Shown: positions 37,757 to 46,712 of the stretch, in pieces | Numbering within the stretch: the stretch's first letter is position 1 | Layout: each line of letters begins with the position of its first letter | Source of the DNA: Alicyclobacillus mali NBRC 102425 | GTDB lineage: Bacteria > Bacillota > Bacilli > Alicyclobacillales > Alicyclobacillaceae | Length of the DNA: 64,000 nucleotides | Direction of reading: 5' to 3' | Assembly (NCBI RefSeq): GCF_001570745.1 | Contig: NZ_BCSG01000023.1 | Coordinates: forward strand, 19,434 to 83,433 | Position numbers and translations under genes: made by a program | Notes under the pieces: model-generated | Told to the model about the DNA's origin: nothing | Seen by the model: the letters and a program-made list of their open reading frames with translations, nothing else | The model's database searches: none

Positions 37757-38676
37757 TGGAGGCTATCCTGTCCGTTCGCGAGTTGAAGAAGCGCATCGGC
37801 AACCATCTGGCGCTCTCAGCCGCCACGTTCTCGGCGGACGAGGGATCTGTGCACGCGATTTTGGGCGCCAACGGATCCGGCAAGACCACGTTGCTTCGCG
37901 TCCTTGCGGGACTGTACAGGCCGGACGCAGGGGAAATAGCCTGGATAGGCTCTCGCATTGCGCCCTGGGACCAACCCGAGTGGCGCGCGGCGATGGCCCT
38001 CGTGGACCCTGTCATCTCGCTGCCCACGCGCTTCCATCTGGATGACTGGGGGCGGTATGCGGCGCGCACGTACCCCCGCTTTGACGCCGATCGGTTTCAC
38101 AAGCTGGTGAGAAGTCTCGAGCTGCCGACCGACGAGCGCATCCGGCGTTTTTCCCTCGGAATGCGCATGCAGGCGAAGCTCGCCCTCGCACTCGCCATGC
38201 GGCCGCGCCTCCTCCTGCTCGATGAACCGACCACGGGGCTGGATCCGGTCGTGCAAAGGCAAATCTGGCAATGGCTGCTCGGCGAGGCAGCCGACGCGGG
38301 CTCGACCATCCTTCTGGCCACGCACGACCTCGACGCCATGGAGCGGCTGGCGGACAGCGCCACCGTGATGTTCAAAGGGCGCTCCGTATGGTCGGGCCAA
38401 CTGGAAAACGCGAAGGAGAGTTTTGTCAAAATCTCGGTACGGACAGAGGGAAAACATGCGCTCGACGCTGAAGGATGGGCGCTCACCTGGGAGCGGGACA
38501 GCGGAGACCGATGGAGCGCCATGGTGGAGCGAAACGCCCTCCCACAGCTCATGGCGAAGTTGCGCGACGCCGGCGCCGAGCCCGCCGTGTTGCAGGAACG
38601 CCTGCCGCTCGAGGAATGGTTTCGCTCGCTCATGAGGAAGGAGGGCTACGCGCGTGACATCGATGGGACCACGTAG
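37756..38676 (+). CDS. ABC transporter ATP-binding protein (YtrB-like)
   Basis: A 306-residue ATPase: Walker A GANGSGKT (about 37-44), a diverged signature RFSLGMRMQAKLALALAM (about 132-149; the LSGGQ motif reads FSLGM), Walker B LLLLDEPTTGLD and H-loop LLATHDLD. The loose signature is common in the YtrB group. First transporter gene of the operon. The operon holds two ATPase and two membrane genes, so two ATPase-permease pairs are likely. Confidence 0.92.
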   Translation: MEAILSVRELKKRIGNHLALSAATFSADEGSVHAILGANGSGKTTLLRVLAGLYRPDAGEIAWIGSRIAPWDQPEWRAAMALVDPVISLPTRFHLDDWGRYAARTYPRFDADRFHKLVRSLELPTDERIRRFSLGMRMQAKLALALAMRPRLLLLDEPTTGLDPVVQRQIWQWLLGEAADAGSTILLATHDLDAMERLADSATVMFKGRSVWSGQLENAKESFVKISVRTEGKHALDAEGWALTWERDSGDRWSAMVERNALPQLMAKLRDAGAEPAVLQERLPLEEWFRSLMRKEGYARDIDGTT

Positions 38677-39643
38677 CGCCGTGTGGTGGTACGCGTGGCG
38701 TTCCTTGAACGGGTGGCTCATCGCCACGCCGTTTGTCCTGGCGCGCAACTGGATTCTTCCGTTTCTGAGTCTCGACTCGATGAGCCTGTTGCGCCAAAAT
38801 CTCGAGCGCACCGCGCTCGGCCAACCCGCGTATCAGCTGGACGTCAGTATCTTCTGGGCCATGTTGTTAGGCGTGCTCTCGATCGGACTCGTCACGCGCC
38901 GCGGATACATCCTGAGCCTGCTCGCCGGACCCATCCGGCGGAAGGACGTGTACGCCATCCACGCGTGTCTCACAGGCGCTGCGCTCGTGGTGAGCCAACT
39001 GTTGGTGCTCCTCTACCTGTGCGCCCTCGACGCCATCGCCGGCATGCCGGCCAGCCCGACGCTGCTCGTTCACGTGCTCCTGAAGCGGCTCCTCGTCTAC
39101 CTCGCAGCCTGGAGCCTGGGCGTAGCGGCAGGTGCGACCATCACGAACGTCGCGATGGCATACGTTTGCGCCCTTGGTGTCGCGAGTTTCCCGGCGTATG
39201 CGGCCGCCCTCATCCAGTACGTCAATGCCAAATGGACGATGATGCAATCCATGCATCTATTGCATCTATACAGGGACTTGATTCAACTTTCCCCTGTGAC
39301 GCTGCTCGACACGGTCACGGGCGCGTCTCTTGCGGCGTACGCACTGTGGTTCACCGCGTGGATTGCCTTCTGGCTGCTGCTCGGAGCCAGGCTGTTCGAA
39401 CGACTGCCGCTGGAACTGCTGGAGGAAACGTTTCCGTTTCGCGCCTACCACCGTCTGCTGGCCCTTGGCATCTCGCTGCTCGCGGGCTTCATCCTGGTCG
39501 AGTGGGTCGATCACGCGGTCAATCTCGGCCGGGGCAAGGCGGCCGCGATCGAAGCGGTGTTCATCTGGCTCGTCGGATCCGGGGCAATCTTCGCCGCCTT
39601 AGATCGCGCGGGCGTGTACCGAAAGAGGAGGTGGAACCCATGA
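38654..39643 (+). CDS. ABC transporter membrane protein
   Basis: A 329-residue membrane protein with about seven to eight hydrophobic spans (about 20-35, 65-85, 102-125, 140-160, 170-190, 230-250, 275-295). GTG start at 38654 with GGAGGG eight nt upstream; it overlaps the upstream ATPase by 23 bases. The last codons overlap the next ATG. It resembles YtrC/D-type permeases by context, but has no named motif. It probably pairs with the preceding ATPase. Confidence 0.8.
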   Translation: MTSMGPRSAVWWYAWRSLNGWLIATPFVLARNWILPFLSLDSMSLLRQNLERTALGQPAYQLDVSIFWAMLLGVLSIGLVTRRGYILSLLAGPIRRKDVYAIHACLTGAALVVSQLLVLLYLCALDAIAGMPASPTLLVHVLLKRLLVYLAAWSLGVAAGATITNVAMAYVCALGVASFPAYAAALIQYVNAKWTMMQSMHLLHLYRDLIQLSPVTLLDTVTGASLAAYALWFTAWIAFWLLLGARLFERLPLELLEETFPFRAYHRLLALGISLLAGFILVEWVDHAVNLGRGKAAAIEAVFIWLVGSGAIFAALDRAGVYRKRRWNP

Positions 39644-40554
39644 ACGTGTTGCAACTGTTTGACGTCACCAAACGCATTGGGCCCCGCGAGATCGTCCGCC
39701 AGCTGAATATGAGCGTGCGCGCGGGCGAAGTGTACGGCTTCCTCGGGCCGAACGGCGCTGGCAAGACCACGACCATCCGCATGATTGTCGGGCTCATACG
39801 GCCCACGCGCGGTGCCATTCAGGTGTGCGGCCACGACGTCGAGCGCGATCCCGTCAGCGCCAAGCGGCACCTCGGCGCCATCGTCGAAAATCCCGAGATG
39901 TACGGGTATCTGACCGGCCGCCAGAACCTGCTCCACTACGCGCGGCTGGCAGGATTGGATCGCATCGAAGAGCGCATCGAGCGCGTGGCCAAACGCGTCG
40001 GCCTCCAGGATCGCATTGACGACAAGGTCAAGCGCTATTCGCTCGGCATGCGGCAACGACTCGGTGTGGCGCAGGCGCTGATCGCCGATCCGAAGCTGCT
40101 CGTGCTCGACGAGCCCACGAATGGGCTCGATCCTGCAGGCATCCGCGAGTTCCGCGAACTCGTGCGCGCCCTCGCCTCCGAAGGCTTGGCCGTGTTCGTC
40201 TCCAGCCACCTGCTCTCCGAGGTCGAGCAGATGTGCGATCGCGTCGCCGTGCTTCAACAGGGCAGGGTCATCGCCGAGGCGAGCGTGGCGGAGCTTCGCG
40301 CAGGAGCTGGCTCCCTGCGCCTGCGCGTGTCTCGGTGGGACGAGGCGACCGCATGGCTCCGGGCGCGCGGATTCGAAGTCGACGGAAGCGACGCCAGGCT
40401 CGTCGTCCATCATCTTGACGACGCCCGTGTCGCGAAGCTCCTTCGCGATCTCGTTGGCGCCGGATTCGACGTCTACGAAGCGGCGCGCACCGGCGGACTG
40501 GAGCAATCGTTTCTCGCGCTCACAGGCGCAGAGTCGGGAGGGGATACGCCATGA
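39640..40554 (+). CDS. ABC transporter ATP-binding protein (bacitracin/BcrA-type)
   Basis: A 304-residue ATPase: Walker A GPNGAGKT (about 38-45), LSGGQ region RYSLGMRQRLGVAQALI (about 133-149), Walker B LLVLDEPTNGLDPAG, H-loop SSHLLSE. The C-terminal domain (about 215-300) is typical of BcrA-like exporters for lantibiotics and bacitracin. ATG overlaps the preceding stop (ATGA). It pairs with the next permease. Confidence 0.94.
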   Translation: MNVLQLFDVTKRIGPREIVRQLNMSVRAGEVYGFLGPNGAGKTTTIRMIVGLIRPTRGAIQVCGHDVERDPVSAKRHLGAIVENPEMYGYLTGRQNLLHYARLAGLDRIEERIERVAKRVGLQDRIDDKVKRYSLGMRQRLGVAQALIADPKLLVLDEPTNGLDPAGIREFRELVRALASEGLAVFVSSHLLSEVEQMCDRVAVLQQGRVIAEASVAELRAGAGSLRLRVSRWDEATAWLRARGFEVDGSDARLVVHHLDDARVAKLLRDLVGAGFDVYEAARTGGLEQSFLALTGAESGGDTP

Positions 40555-41618
40555 CGCTCTGGCGCGTCGTGCAAAACGAATGGATGAAACTCGTGCGCCG
40601 CAGGCGGCTCGCCGTCGTGGTGGCGCTCGCCCTATGCCTCGTGGGGATGTTTGCGCTCGGGGAGCATCATGAGAAGCAAATTTACAGCCGCGTGCCGACC
40701 CAGGCAGCATCCGCCGACTGGAAGGCGAACGCCAAGGCCGATCTTGCAGCCGCAGAGGCGCAGCTCAGCCTGCTCGAACGCCGGTCCCCCACCTCCGCCG
40801 GCGCGGCCCAGGCGCTGGCAGCCCTTCAGCAGCGCGTACAGGAGGACCGTTACCGCCTGGCGCATGACGTCGGGCCCATCTCGCCCAACCTGTTGAACGG
40901 CTGGGCAGAGACGAGTCAGTTTGTGGGCGCCGCCACCAAGACGTTCATCCCGCTGCTCGTCGTGATCCTCGTCGGCGACATGGTGGCCGGCGAAATGACC
41001 CAGGGGACCATCAAGCTGCTGGTGGTGCGGCCCGTGCGCCGGCGCACACTGCTGCTTGGCAAATGGCTCGTCTCCGTGGCGTCGTCCGCCGCGCTGTCCT
41101 TTCTGCTCTGTTTCGCGTTTTTGGGCGTCGCCCTGGCCATCGACGGCCCTCAGGGCGCGATGCAGCCCGAGTGGCTGAACGTCCACGTGCGATTCTTCAC
41201 GCAACCTGGCGCCCTTCAACCCACGCCCGTCGCGATGTACGATCACGCCGCGGTCTGGCCGATGTGGCATGCATTTCTGCTGCAGAGCGCGCTCGTGGCA
41301 GGCGCCATGATGGCGGTGGCCTCCATCGCCTTCACCTGCTCCGTCCTCTTTCCGTCCGCGATGGTGAGCACGTCGGCGGCCATGGGTTCCATCATCATCG
41401 GCTTCGTGGTCGCCGCCATGGCGCGCGGCCAATCCTGGGTGAGAATGCTTTTCACCACCCATCTCAGCCTGTATGGCGATCTCGCCGGTGGCACCGCCTT
41501 CACCGTCGGCTCTCCGGTCTCGCTCGCCCAGGGCGTCGCGGTGCTCCTCGTCTGGACCGTGGTGCTTCTGGCCGCGGCCTTCCTCCGGTTCGGCCGCCAG
41601 GACATTCTGAACGCCTGA
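40551..41618 (+). CDS. ABC-2 type transporter permease with a large extracellular loop
   Basis: A 355-residue ABC-2 permease. One span (about 21-36) is followed by a roughly 90-residue helical loop (about 40-130, with a region rich in Ala/Glu/Gln that may form a coiled coil), then five further spans from about 132 to 345. MAGEMTQGTIKLLVVRPVRR is the conserved cytoplasmic coupling segment. ATG overlaps the upstream TGA. Last gene of the GntR-controlled operon; likely role in resistance to cell-wall-active peptides (inferred from the operon type). Confidence 0.9.
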   Translation: MTLWRVVQNEWMKLVRRRRLAVVVALALCLVGMFALGEHHEKQIYSRVPTQAASADWKANAKADLAAAEAQLSLLERRSPTSAGAAQALAALQQRVQEDRYRLAHDVGPISPNLLNGWAETSQFVGAATKTFIPLLVVILVGDMVAGEMTQGTIKLLVVRPVRRRTLLLGKWLVSVASSAALSFLLCFAFLGVALAIDGPQGAMQPEWLNVHVRFFTQPGALQPTPVAMYDHAAVWPMWHAFLLQSALVAGAMMAVASIAFTCSVLFPSAMVSTSAAMGSIIIGFVVAAMARGQSWVRMLFTTHLSLYGDLAGGTAFTVGSPVSLAQGVAVLLVWTVVLLAAAFLRFGRQDILNA

Positions 41619-41720
41619 GGCACGCCCCGGCTCCTCCTCCGTCTCTCGTTTTTTCTTCTGGATTGGCTTGCAAATGGCGGCCCGTCCGGCGACGATAGAC
41701 GGAAGAAAGGAGCCGGGATC

Positions 41721-44700
41721 GTGCAACTTGCCAAATTCTCCATTCGCCGCCCCGTCACCATCACCATGCTCATGATTGCGCTCGTCGCCGTCGGCGTCTT
41801 TGCGCTCCTCCACCTGCCGGAAGAGCTGTACCCGAAGCTCAACCTACCGGTGGCGGCGGTGGTCACGTCGTGGAACGGCGCCTCGCCGGAAGAGGTGGAA
41901 AAACAGATTTCCCACCCGCTCGAGCAGGCGCTTGAGGGGCTCTCGGGCGTGAACCTGATTGAGTCCCAGTCGACGGCCGAAAGTTCGCTCGTAATTGTGG
42001 AATTCAACTACGGCGTCAACCTGGACGAGGAACTGAACCAGATGCGCAGCCTGGTGAACCGGGTTCAGCCGGAACTCCCGTCCGACGCCACGACGCCGCT
42101 TGTGCAGCAGTTCGACCCCAACAGCCTGCCCATCATGCGCATTGCCGTGTACGGATCGAAGGGCGTTTCCCTGCAGACCGTGTCCGACGCGACGACCAAC
42201 GTCGTAGAGCCGGCCATCGAGCGGCTGAACGGCGTGGCGGGCGTCCAGGAGGCTGGCGGGCTCGTGCGCCAGATCACCGTCCAGGTGGATCCGGACAAGC
42301 TGAAGGCGTACCACCTGAGCATCGAGCAGGTGGTGAACGCCATCGCTGCCAACAACCTCTCGGCGGATGCCGGACAGGTCCAAAAGGACAACCTCCTCAT
42401 TCCCCTCCACGTGAGCGGGGAGATTGGATCCGCATCGCAACTTGGAGATCTCGAGATTCCGCTGCCTCTGCGCGGCGACGTCAAGCTCAAGGACATCGCT
42501 CAGATTGAGGACGGCCATGCGCCCGTCGAACTCGTGAGCACGGTGAACGACGCGCCGGCCGTGACCCTGTCCATTTCGCAGGCGTCCGACGCCAACATCG
42601 TGCAGGTGTCGAACGGCGTGTGGCAGGCGCTCCCGTCCATTGAAGCGCAGCTGCCGCCCGGCGTGCACCTGGAGGTGCTCACGGACGACGCGCAGCCTGT
42701 GCGCGACACCATCCACACCGTGGTCAACCACACGGTGCTCGGGTTCATCTTCGGCATCCTGGTCATCCTGCTGATCCTGCGCAGCGTGCGCTCCACTATC
42801 GTCGTGGCAGTCGCCATCCCCATCGCCACGCTGTCCACCTTCGCGCTCATGGCCGCTGCCGGGCTCTCCATCAACTCCATCACGCTGGGATCGCTCGCGG
42901 TGGGCCTCGGCTCGCTCGTCGACTTCTCCATCGTCGTGCTGGAGTCCATCTTCCGATCTCGCCAGCGCGGCCTCCGCCCGATGGAAGCCGCCGTGGTCGG
43001 CACCGAAGAGGTGGGCCTGGCCGTATTCGTGGCCGCGTGCGCGCAGATCAGCGTCTTTGCGCCGTCCATCTTCGTGCCGGGCATCGCCGGACAGTTTTTC
43101 AAGCCGCTGTCGCTCACGGTCTCGTTTTCGCACGTGGCCGCGCTGTTCGTGGCGCTCACCTTCACGCCGATGCTCGCGTCGCGGCTTCTCAAGGGCCGGC
43201 GGTTCGACGAGCCGGATCGCCTGCCGGGTCGAGACGCGCCCATGCGCTGGTACGCGCCGTTTGACTGGTCTGCGCGCTTCATGCACGGGCTGACGGAACT
43301 GTACCGCCGTCTGCTCGCCTTCAGCCTGTCGCACCGGAAGACGATTTTCACCGTCACGGCACTCATGTTCGTGGCGAGTGTGGCCATGGTGCCGAAAATC
43401 GGTTTTGAATTGGTGCCGAACGTGGGCGAGGACGAGATGACGGTGAGCGTGCAGACGCCACCCGGCACCTCGCTCGCGGCGACGGAGAAGGTGACCAAGC
43501 GCGTGGAGGCGCTCGCCCGCGCGCATCTCCACGGGATTCAACAAATCGACGCGCAGATCGGCGGCAACTCTTACGCCGCGCTGCCGGCCACCAACCAGGC
43601 GACGGTCACCGTGCGGTTTGAGGATTCCGTCTCGAGCCAGCATGTCGAAGCGATGACGTCGCAGTTCAATCAGCTTGCCCAAGCCATTTCGGGCGCCACG
43701 GTCACCGCGGCTGCGGCGTCCGCCAACGGAGCGAGCGGTCCGGCGTCGGATCAGATTTCAGTGCAGATTCAGGGCTCTGACGTCGCCACTCTCACACGTC
43801 TCGCGAATCAGGTGGCTGCCGCCATGCACCGGGTGCGCGGCCTGGAGGACATTCAAAATGGCGCCACAGCGGCCATGCCAAACGTGACGCTGACGCTGGA
43901 TCCGTCCTCGCTTGCGGAATACGGACTCACGGCGCAAGCCGTGGAAAGCGTGCTGAAGGCGGACGTCGGTGGGCAAATCGCCTCGACATACGACGTGAAC
44001 GGCAACACGTACAACATCGTCGTCGAACTGCCGCCGAGCTACGCGCAGAACCTGAACCACCTGCAGGATCTGACGGTGGAGAATCAGGCGGGGCAGATGG
44101 TCCCGGTCACGAAGCTCGGCACCGTCTCGAACGGATCGGAGCCGCCGAACATCACTCATATCAACGGGGTTCGCACCGTGGAGGTGACCGCGACGCCGTA
44201 CGGCGTCACGCAGGGCCGCGCGCAGCTGGAACTCGCCCAGCAACTGAAATCGATTCGCGTTCCGGCGGGGTACAGCGTGGGGTTCGGCCAAGGCGGGGCT
44301 TTCCTCCGCCAGACGATGTTCGACATGCTGTGGGCGTTCGTCTTCTCCGTGGCGCTCTTGTACATGCTCATGGCGAGCCTGTTCGAGTCCTTGCTCACGC
44401 CGTTTGTCATCATGTTCTCGCTGCCGCCGACCTTCATCGGCGCGGCGCTCGGGCTCACGCTCACGCACCGATCGCTCAACGTGGACTCGGCCATTGGCGT
44501 GATCATGGTGATGGGCCTCGTCGCGAACAACGCGATTGTGCTGGTGGACTACGCCAACCGGCTGCGCCGCGAAGGCAGGCGCCTGCGCGAGGCGCTCATG
44601 GAAGCAGGACCCGTTCGACTGCGCCCCATCCTCATGAGCACGGCGACGACGGTGCTCGCCATGCTGCCACTCGTGATTGGCTACGGAAAAGGCGCGGAGA

Positions 44701-44846
44701 CGCTCGCATCCATGGCCACGGTCATCGCGTTTGGACTGACGTTTTCCACCCTGGTCACGCTGCTTTTAGTGCCCGCGGTGTATATGGCCATCGCAGGCAA
44801 GCGCGACGAACAAACGGAGGCTGCCCCGGCGCGCCATGCGCCGTGA
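41721..44846 (+). CDS. RND-family efflux transporter (SwrC/AcrB-like)
   Basis: A 1041-residue proton-driven RND pump with the typical 12 spans and two large extracellular loops. Visible segments: FSIRRPVTITMLMIALV at TM1, the first porter domain (about 33-330), LGSLAVGLGSLVDFSIVVLESIF (TM4), and GVIMVMGLVANNAIVLVDYANRLR near the C-terminus with the proton-relay acidic residue. GTG at 41721 with GGAG eight nt upstream. SwrC in B. subtilis expels surfactin-like lipopeptides; drugs or lipids are alternatives. No adaptor protein gene is adjacent. Confidence 0.94.
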   Translation: MQLAKFSIRRPVTITMLMIALVAVGVFALLHLPEELYPKLNLPVAAVVTSWNGASPEEVEKQISHPLEQALEGLSGVNLIESQSTAESSLVIVEFNYGVNLDEELNQMRSLVNRVQPELPSDATTPLVQQFDPNSLPIMRIAVYGSKGVSLQTVSDATTNVVEPAIERLNGVAGVQEAGGLVRQITVQVDPDKLKAYHLSIEQVVNAIAANNLSADAGQVQKDNLLIPLHVSGEIGSASQLGDLEIPLPLRGDVKLKDIAQIEDGHAPVELVSTVNDAPAVTLSISQASDANIVQVSNGVWQALPSIEAQLPPGVHLEVLTDDAQPVRDTIHTVVNHTVLGFIFGILVILLILRSVRSTIVVAVAIPIATLSTFALMAAAGLSINSITLGSLAVGLGSLVDFSIVVLESIFRSRQRGLRPMEAAVVGTEEVGLAVFVAACAQISVFAPSIFVPGIAGQFFKPLSLTVSFSHVAALFVALTFTPMLASRLLKGRRFDEPDRLPGRDAPMRWYAPFDWSARFMHGLTELYRRLLAFSLSHRKTIFTVTALMFVASVAMVPKIGFELVPNVGEDEMTVSVQTPPGTSLAATEKVTKRVEALARAHLHGIQQIDAQIGGNSYAALPATNQATVTVRFEDSVSSQHVEAMTSQFNQLAQAISGATVTAAAASANGASGPASDQISVQIQGSDVATLTRLANQVAAAMHRVRGLEDIQNGATAAMPNVTLTLDPSSLAEYGLTAQAVESVLKADVGGQIASTYDVNGNTYNIVVELPPSYAQNLNHLQDLTVENQAGQMVPVTKLGTVSNGSEPPNITHINGVRTVEVTATPYGVTQGRAQLELAQQLKSIRVPAGYSVGFGQGGAFLRQTMFDMLWAFVFSVALLYMLMASLFESLLTPFVIMFSLPPTFIGAALGLTLTHRSLNVDSAIGVIMVMGLVANNAIVLVDYANRLRREGRRLREALMEAGPVRLRPILMSTATTVLAMLPLVIGYGKGAETLASMATVIAFGLTFSTLVTLLLVPAVYMAIAGKRDEQTEAAPARHAP

Positions 44847-44854
44847 GCAGCCTC
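44817..44854. terminator. Bidirectional terminator between RND pump and aroA
   Basis: GAGGCTGC (44817-44824) pairs with GCAGCCTC (44847-44854), with an inner CGGCGCG/CGCCG stem; TCTTCATTGG follows. The left arm lies inside the 3' end of the RND gene and the right arm just outside; it also ends the minus-strand aroA operon. Confidence 0.7.
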
Positions 44855-44857
44855 TCT

Positions 44858-46210
44858 TCATTGGACGAGATCGACCGGAACGTCCATCTCCCGCAGGTGT
44901 TGAAAAAACGTCGGGCACGTCTTCGAGACACAGCCCGGATCCTCAATTTCGATGCCCTCGGCGCGCAGCGCGAGCACCGAGAGCGCCATGGCCACGCGGT
45001 GGTCATCGTAGGACGGGAGCACCGCGGGCTGAGGCGCGCCCGGATACACGACGACGCCGTCTTCCCGCTCTTCGGCGCGGACGCCCACGCGCGCGAGGCT
45101 CTCGACGATGACCCGGATGCGGTCCGACTCGTGATGCCGGATATGGCCCACGCCGGTGATTTCAATCGGCCCGTCCGCAAACGGCGCGAGGAACGCGAGC
45201 GTCAGCGTCTGATCCGACATCTCCTTCATGCTGAAGGAGAAACCGCCGCGAAGCTTCTCGGGGCCTTTGACCGCGACGCCCGCAGGTGACGACTCCACCT
45301 GACATCCCATCTTCGCGAGCACGTCGACAAAGTGAACGTCGGGCTGGCGCGTGTCGCGCGTGAGGTTTGTCACACGGACCCGACCGCCCGTCACAGCCGC
45401 GGCGGCGAAGAAATAGCAGGCCGTGGACGCGTCCGCCTCAATGTCGTACGCGCGGCCGCGGTAGCCACCCGGCTCGACCGAGAGGGAGGCGAGATGGTCC
45501 GCAGCCGCACACGTCGCGCCGAACGCCTGCATCATGTCGAGCGTGATGTGGACGTAGGCGTGCTGGACAATGTGATCCACGATGCGCACGCTCACCGGCG
45601 CGCGCGCGTAGGGCGCCGCGATGAGCACGCCGCTCACAAACTGGGACGATTGCGCGCCCGACATCGCGACCTCTCCGCCTGCGAGACCTCGAGCCCTGAG
45701 GCGAATGGGCAGCGTGTCCGGGCGCTCCAGCGGCTCGATTTCGGCCCCGAGCGACCGCAGCGCTTGAAACAGCTCGCCCATCGGCCGCTCGTTCATCCGC
45801 CTGCTGCCGCGAATCTCGTACTCGCCCGATGACGCCGCGAGCGCGGCCGTGAGAAACCTCGCCGTCGTGCCGCCCGCACCGGTGTAGACGCGCGCGTCAC
45901 TTCGCGGAAACTGCCCGCCGCAGCCGGTCATGCGGACGACGTCTCCCTCCACCTCAACTGGGACGCCGAGCCCGCGCAACGCCTCAATGCACCAGTACGC
46001 GTCGTCGCTTCGCAGGATGCCCGAAAGCCTCGACTCGCCCGTTGCCAGCGCGGCGATGACGAGCGCCCGATTGGTCACGCTCTTCGATCCCGGCACGCGC
46101 ACCTCCGCGTCCACGGGACTGCGCACAGGCCCCACCCGCGCAAGGCGATAGCCCCCGAGCGCCCAGGGCGATCTCGCCTCCAGATCCGCGCCTTGCCTCG
46201 CGTCCGCCAT
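44858..46210 (-). CDS. aroA: 3-phosphoshikimate 1-carboxyvinyltransferase (EPSP synthase)
   Basis: Sixth enzyme of the shikimate pathway; joins PEP to shikimate-3-phosphate. The 450-residue product has the two-domain repeat: VPGSKSVTNRALVIAALA at the N-terminus, DDHRVAMALSVLALRAEG at the C-terminus and SKTCPTFFQHL near the end. The PEP-binding loop reads TGAGGTTARFL, where E. coli has LGNAGTAMRPL (the usual Pro is Phe here). The N-terminus is about 25 residues longer than in E. coli. Fifth gene of a five-gene minus-strand operon. Confidence 0.95.
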   Translation of the reverse strand: MADARQGADLEARSPWALGGYRLARVGPVRSPVDAEVRVPGSKSVTNRALVIAALATGESRLSGILRSDDAYWCIEALRGLGVPVEVEGDVVRMTGCGGQFPRSDARVYTGAGGTTARFLTAALAASSGEYEIRGSRRMNERPMGELFQALRSLGAEIEPLERPDTLPIRLRARGLAGGEVAMSGAQSSQFVSGVLIAAPYARAPVSVRIVDHIVQHAYVHITLDMMQAFGATCAAADHLASLSVEPGGYRGRAYDIEADASTACYFFAAAAVTGGRVRVTNLTRDTRQPDVHFVDVLAKMGCQVESSPAGVAVKGPEKLRGGFSFSMKEMSDQTLTLAFLAPFADGPIEITGVGHIRHHESDRIRVIVESLARVGVRAEEREDGVVVYPGAPQPAVLPSYDDHRVAMALSVLALRAEGIEIEDPGCVSKTCPTFFQHLREMDVPVDLVQ

Positions 46211-46695
46211 CAGGGCACCCGCCGGATCTTCTCGGCGATGGGCGTGCGCGGCTTCGCCGGCGGCACTTCCTCCGGATAGCCCAACCCGATGATGTTCGCA
46301 ATGTCGTACTCGTCCGACACCCCGAGCACCTGGTGCGCGTGCTCCTGCCAGCCAATGGACGTCCAGCGGATGCCCGCGCCGTTTGCCTCCGCGATGAGGC
46401 TCAAGTTTTCGAGGAAACAAGCGACGGCCATCAGGTTCTCATCGCGCTCCATCTGCGAAGCCCCCCGCTTGCTGAGCACCGCAAGCACGACCGGCGCATC
46501 GCCAAAGTTCGCGCCGTGACGCAGATTCATCCGCGCCTCCGGCCCCACGACGATGATCTCCCATGGCTCAGTCATCTTGTGGTTCGGCGCGTTCGTCGCC
46601 TCCTGCAGCCAGCTCATCCACGTCGCTTCATCAATGGGATCCGCCTTGAACTGCTTGATGTGCCGGCGCCCCCGAATCGCCTCCAAAACCTCCAT
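46210..46695 (-). CDS. Nitroreductase-family protein
   Basis: A 161-residue FMN-dependent oxidoreductase of the nitroreductase fold. The N-terminus (MEVLEAIRGRRHIKQFKADPI) contains the conserved RRxxxxF FMN-phosphate site; ATNAPNHKMTEPWEIIVVG is the second signature, and GIRWTSIGWQEHAHQVLGV fits the C-terminal half. ATG at 46695 follows GGGAGGAG. The stop TGA overlaps the aroA ATG by one base (TGATG), so the two are coupled. Substrate unclear (quinone, nitro or enone reduction). Confidence 0.88.
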   Translation of the reverse strand: MEVLEAIRGRRHIKQFKADPIDEATWMSWLQEATNAPNHKMTEPWEIIVVGPEARMNLRHGANFGDAPVVLAVLSKRGASQMERDENLMAVACFLENLSLIAEANGAGIRWTSIGWQEHAHQVLGVSDEYDIANIIGLGYPEEVPPAKPRTPIAEKIRRVP

Positions 46696-46712
46696 GCGCT
46701 TCTCCTCCCGTC

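Noticed and set aside
41844..43682. A 612-codon minus-strand open frame within the RND gene
   Set aside because: Antisense to an intact RND pump, no ribosome site, no motif.
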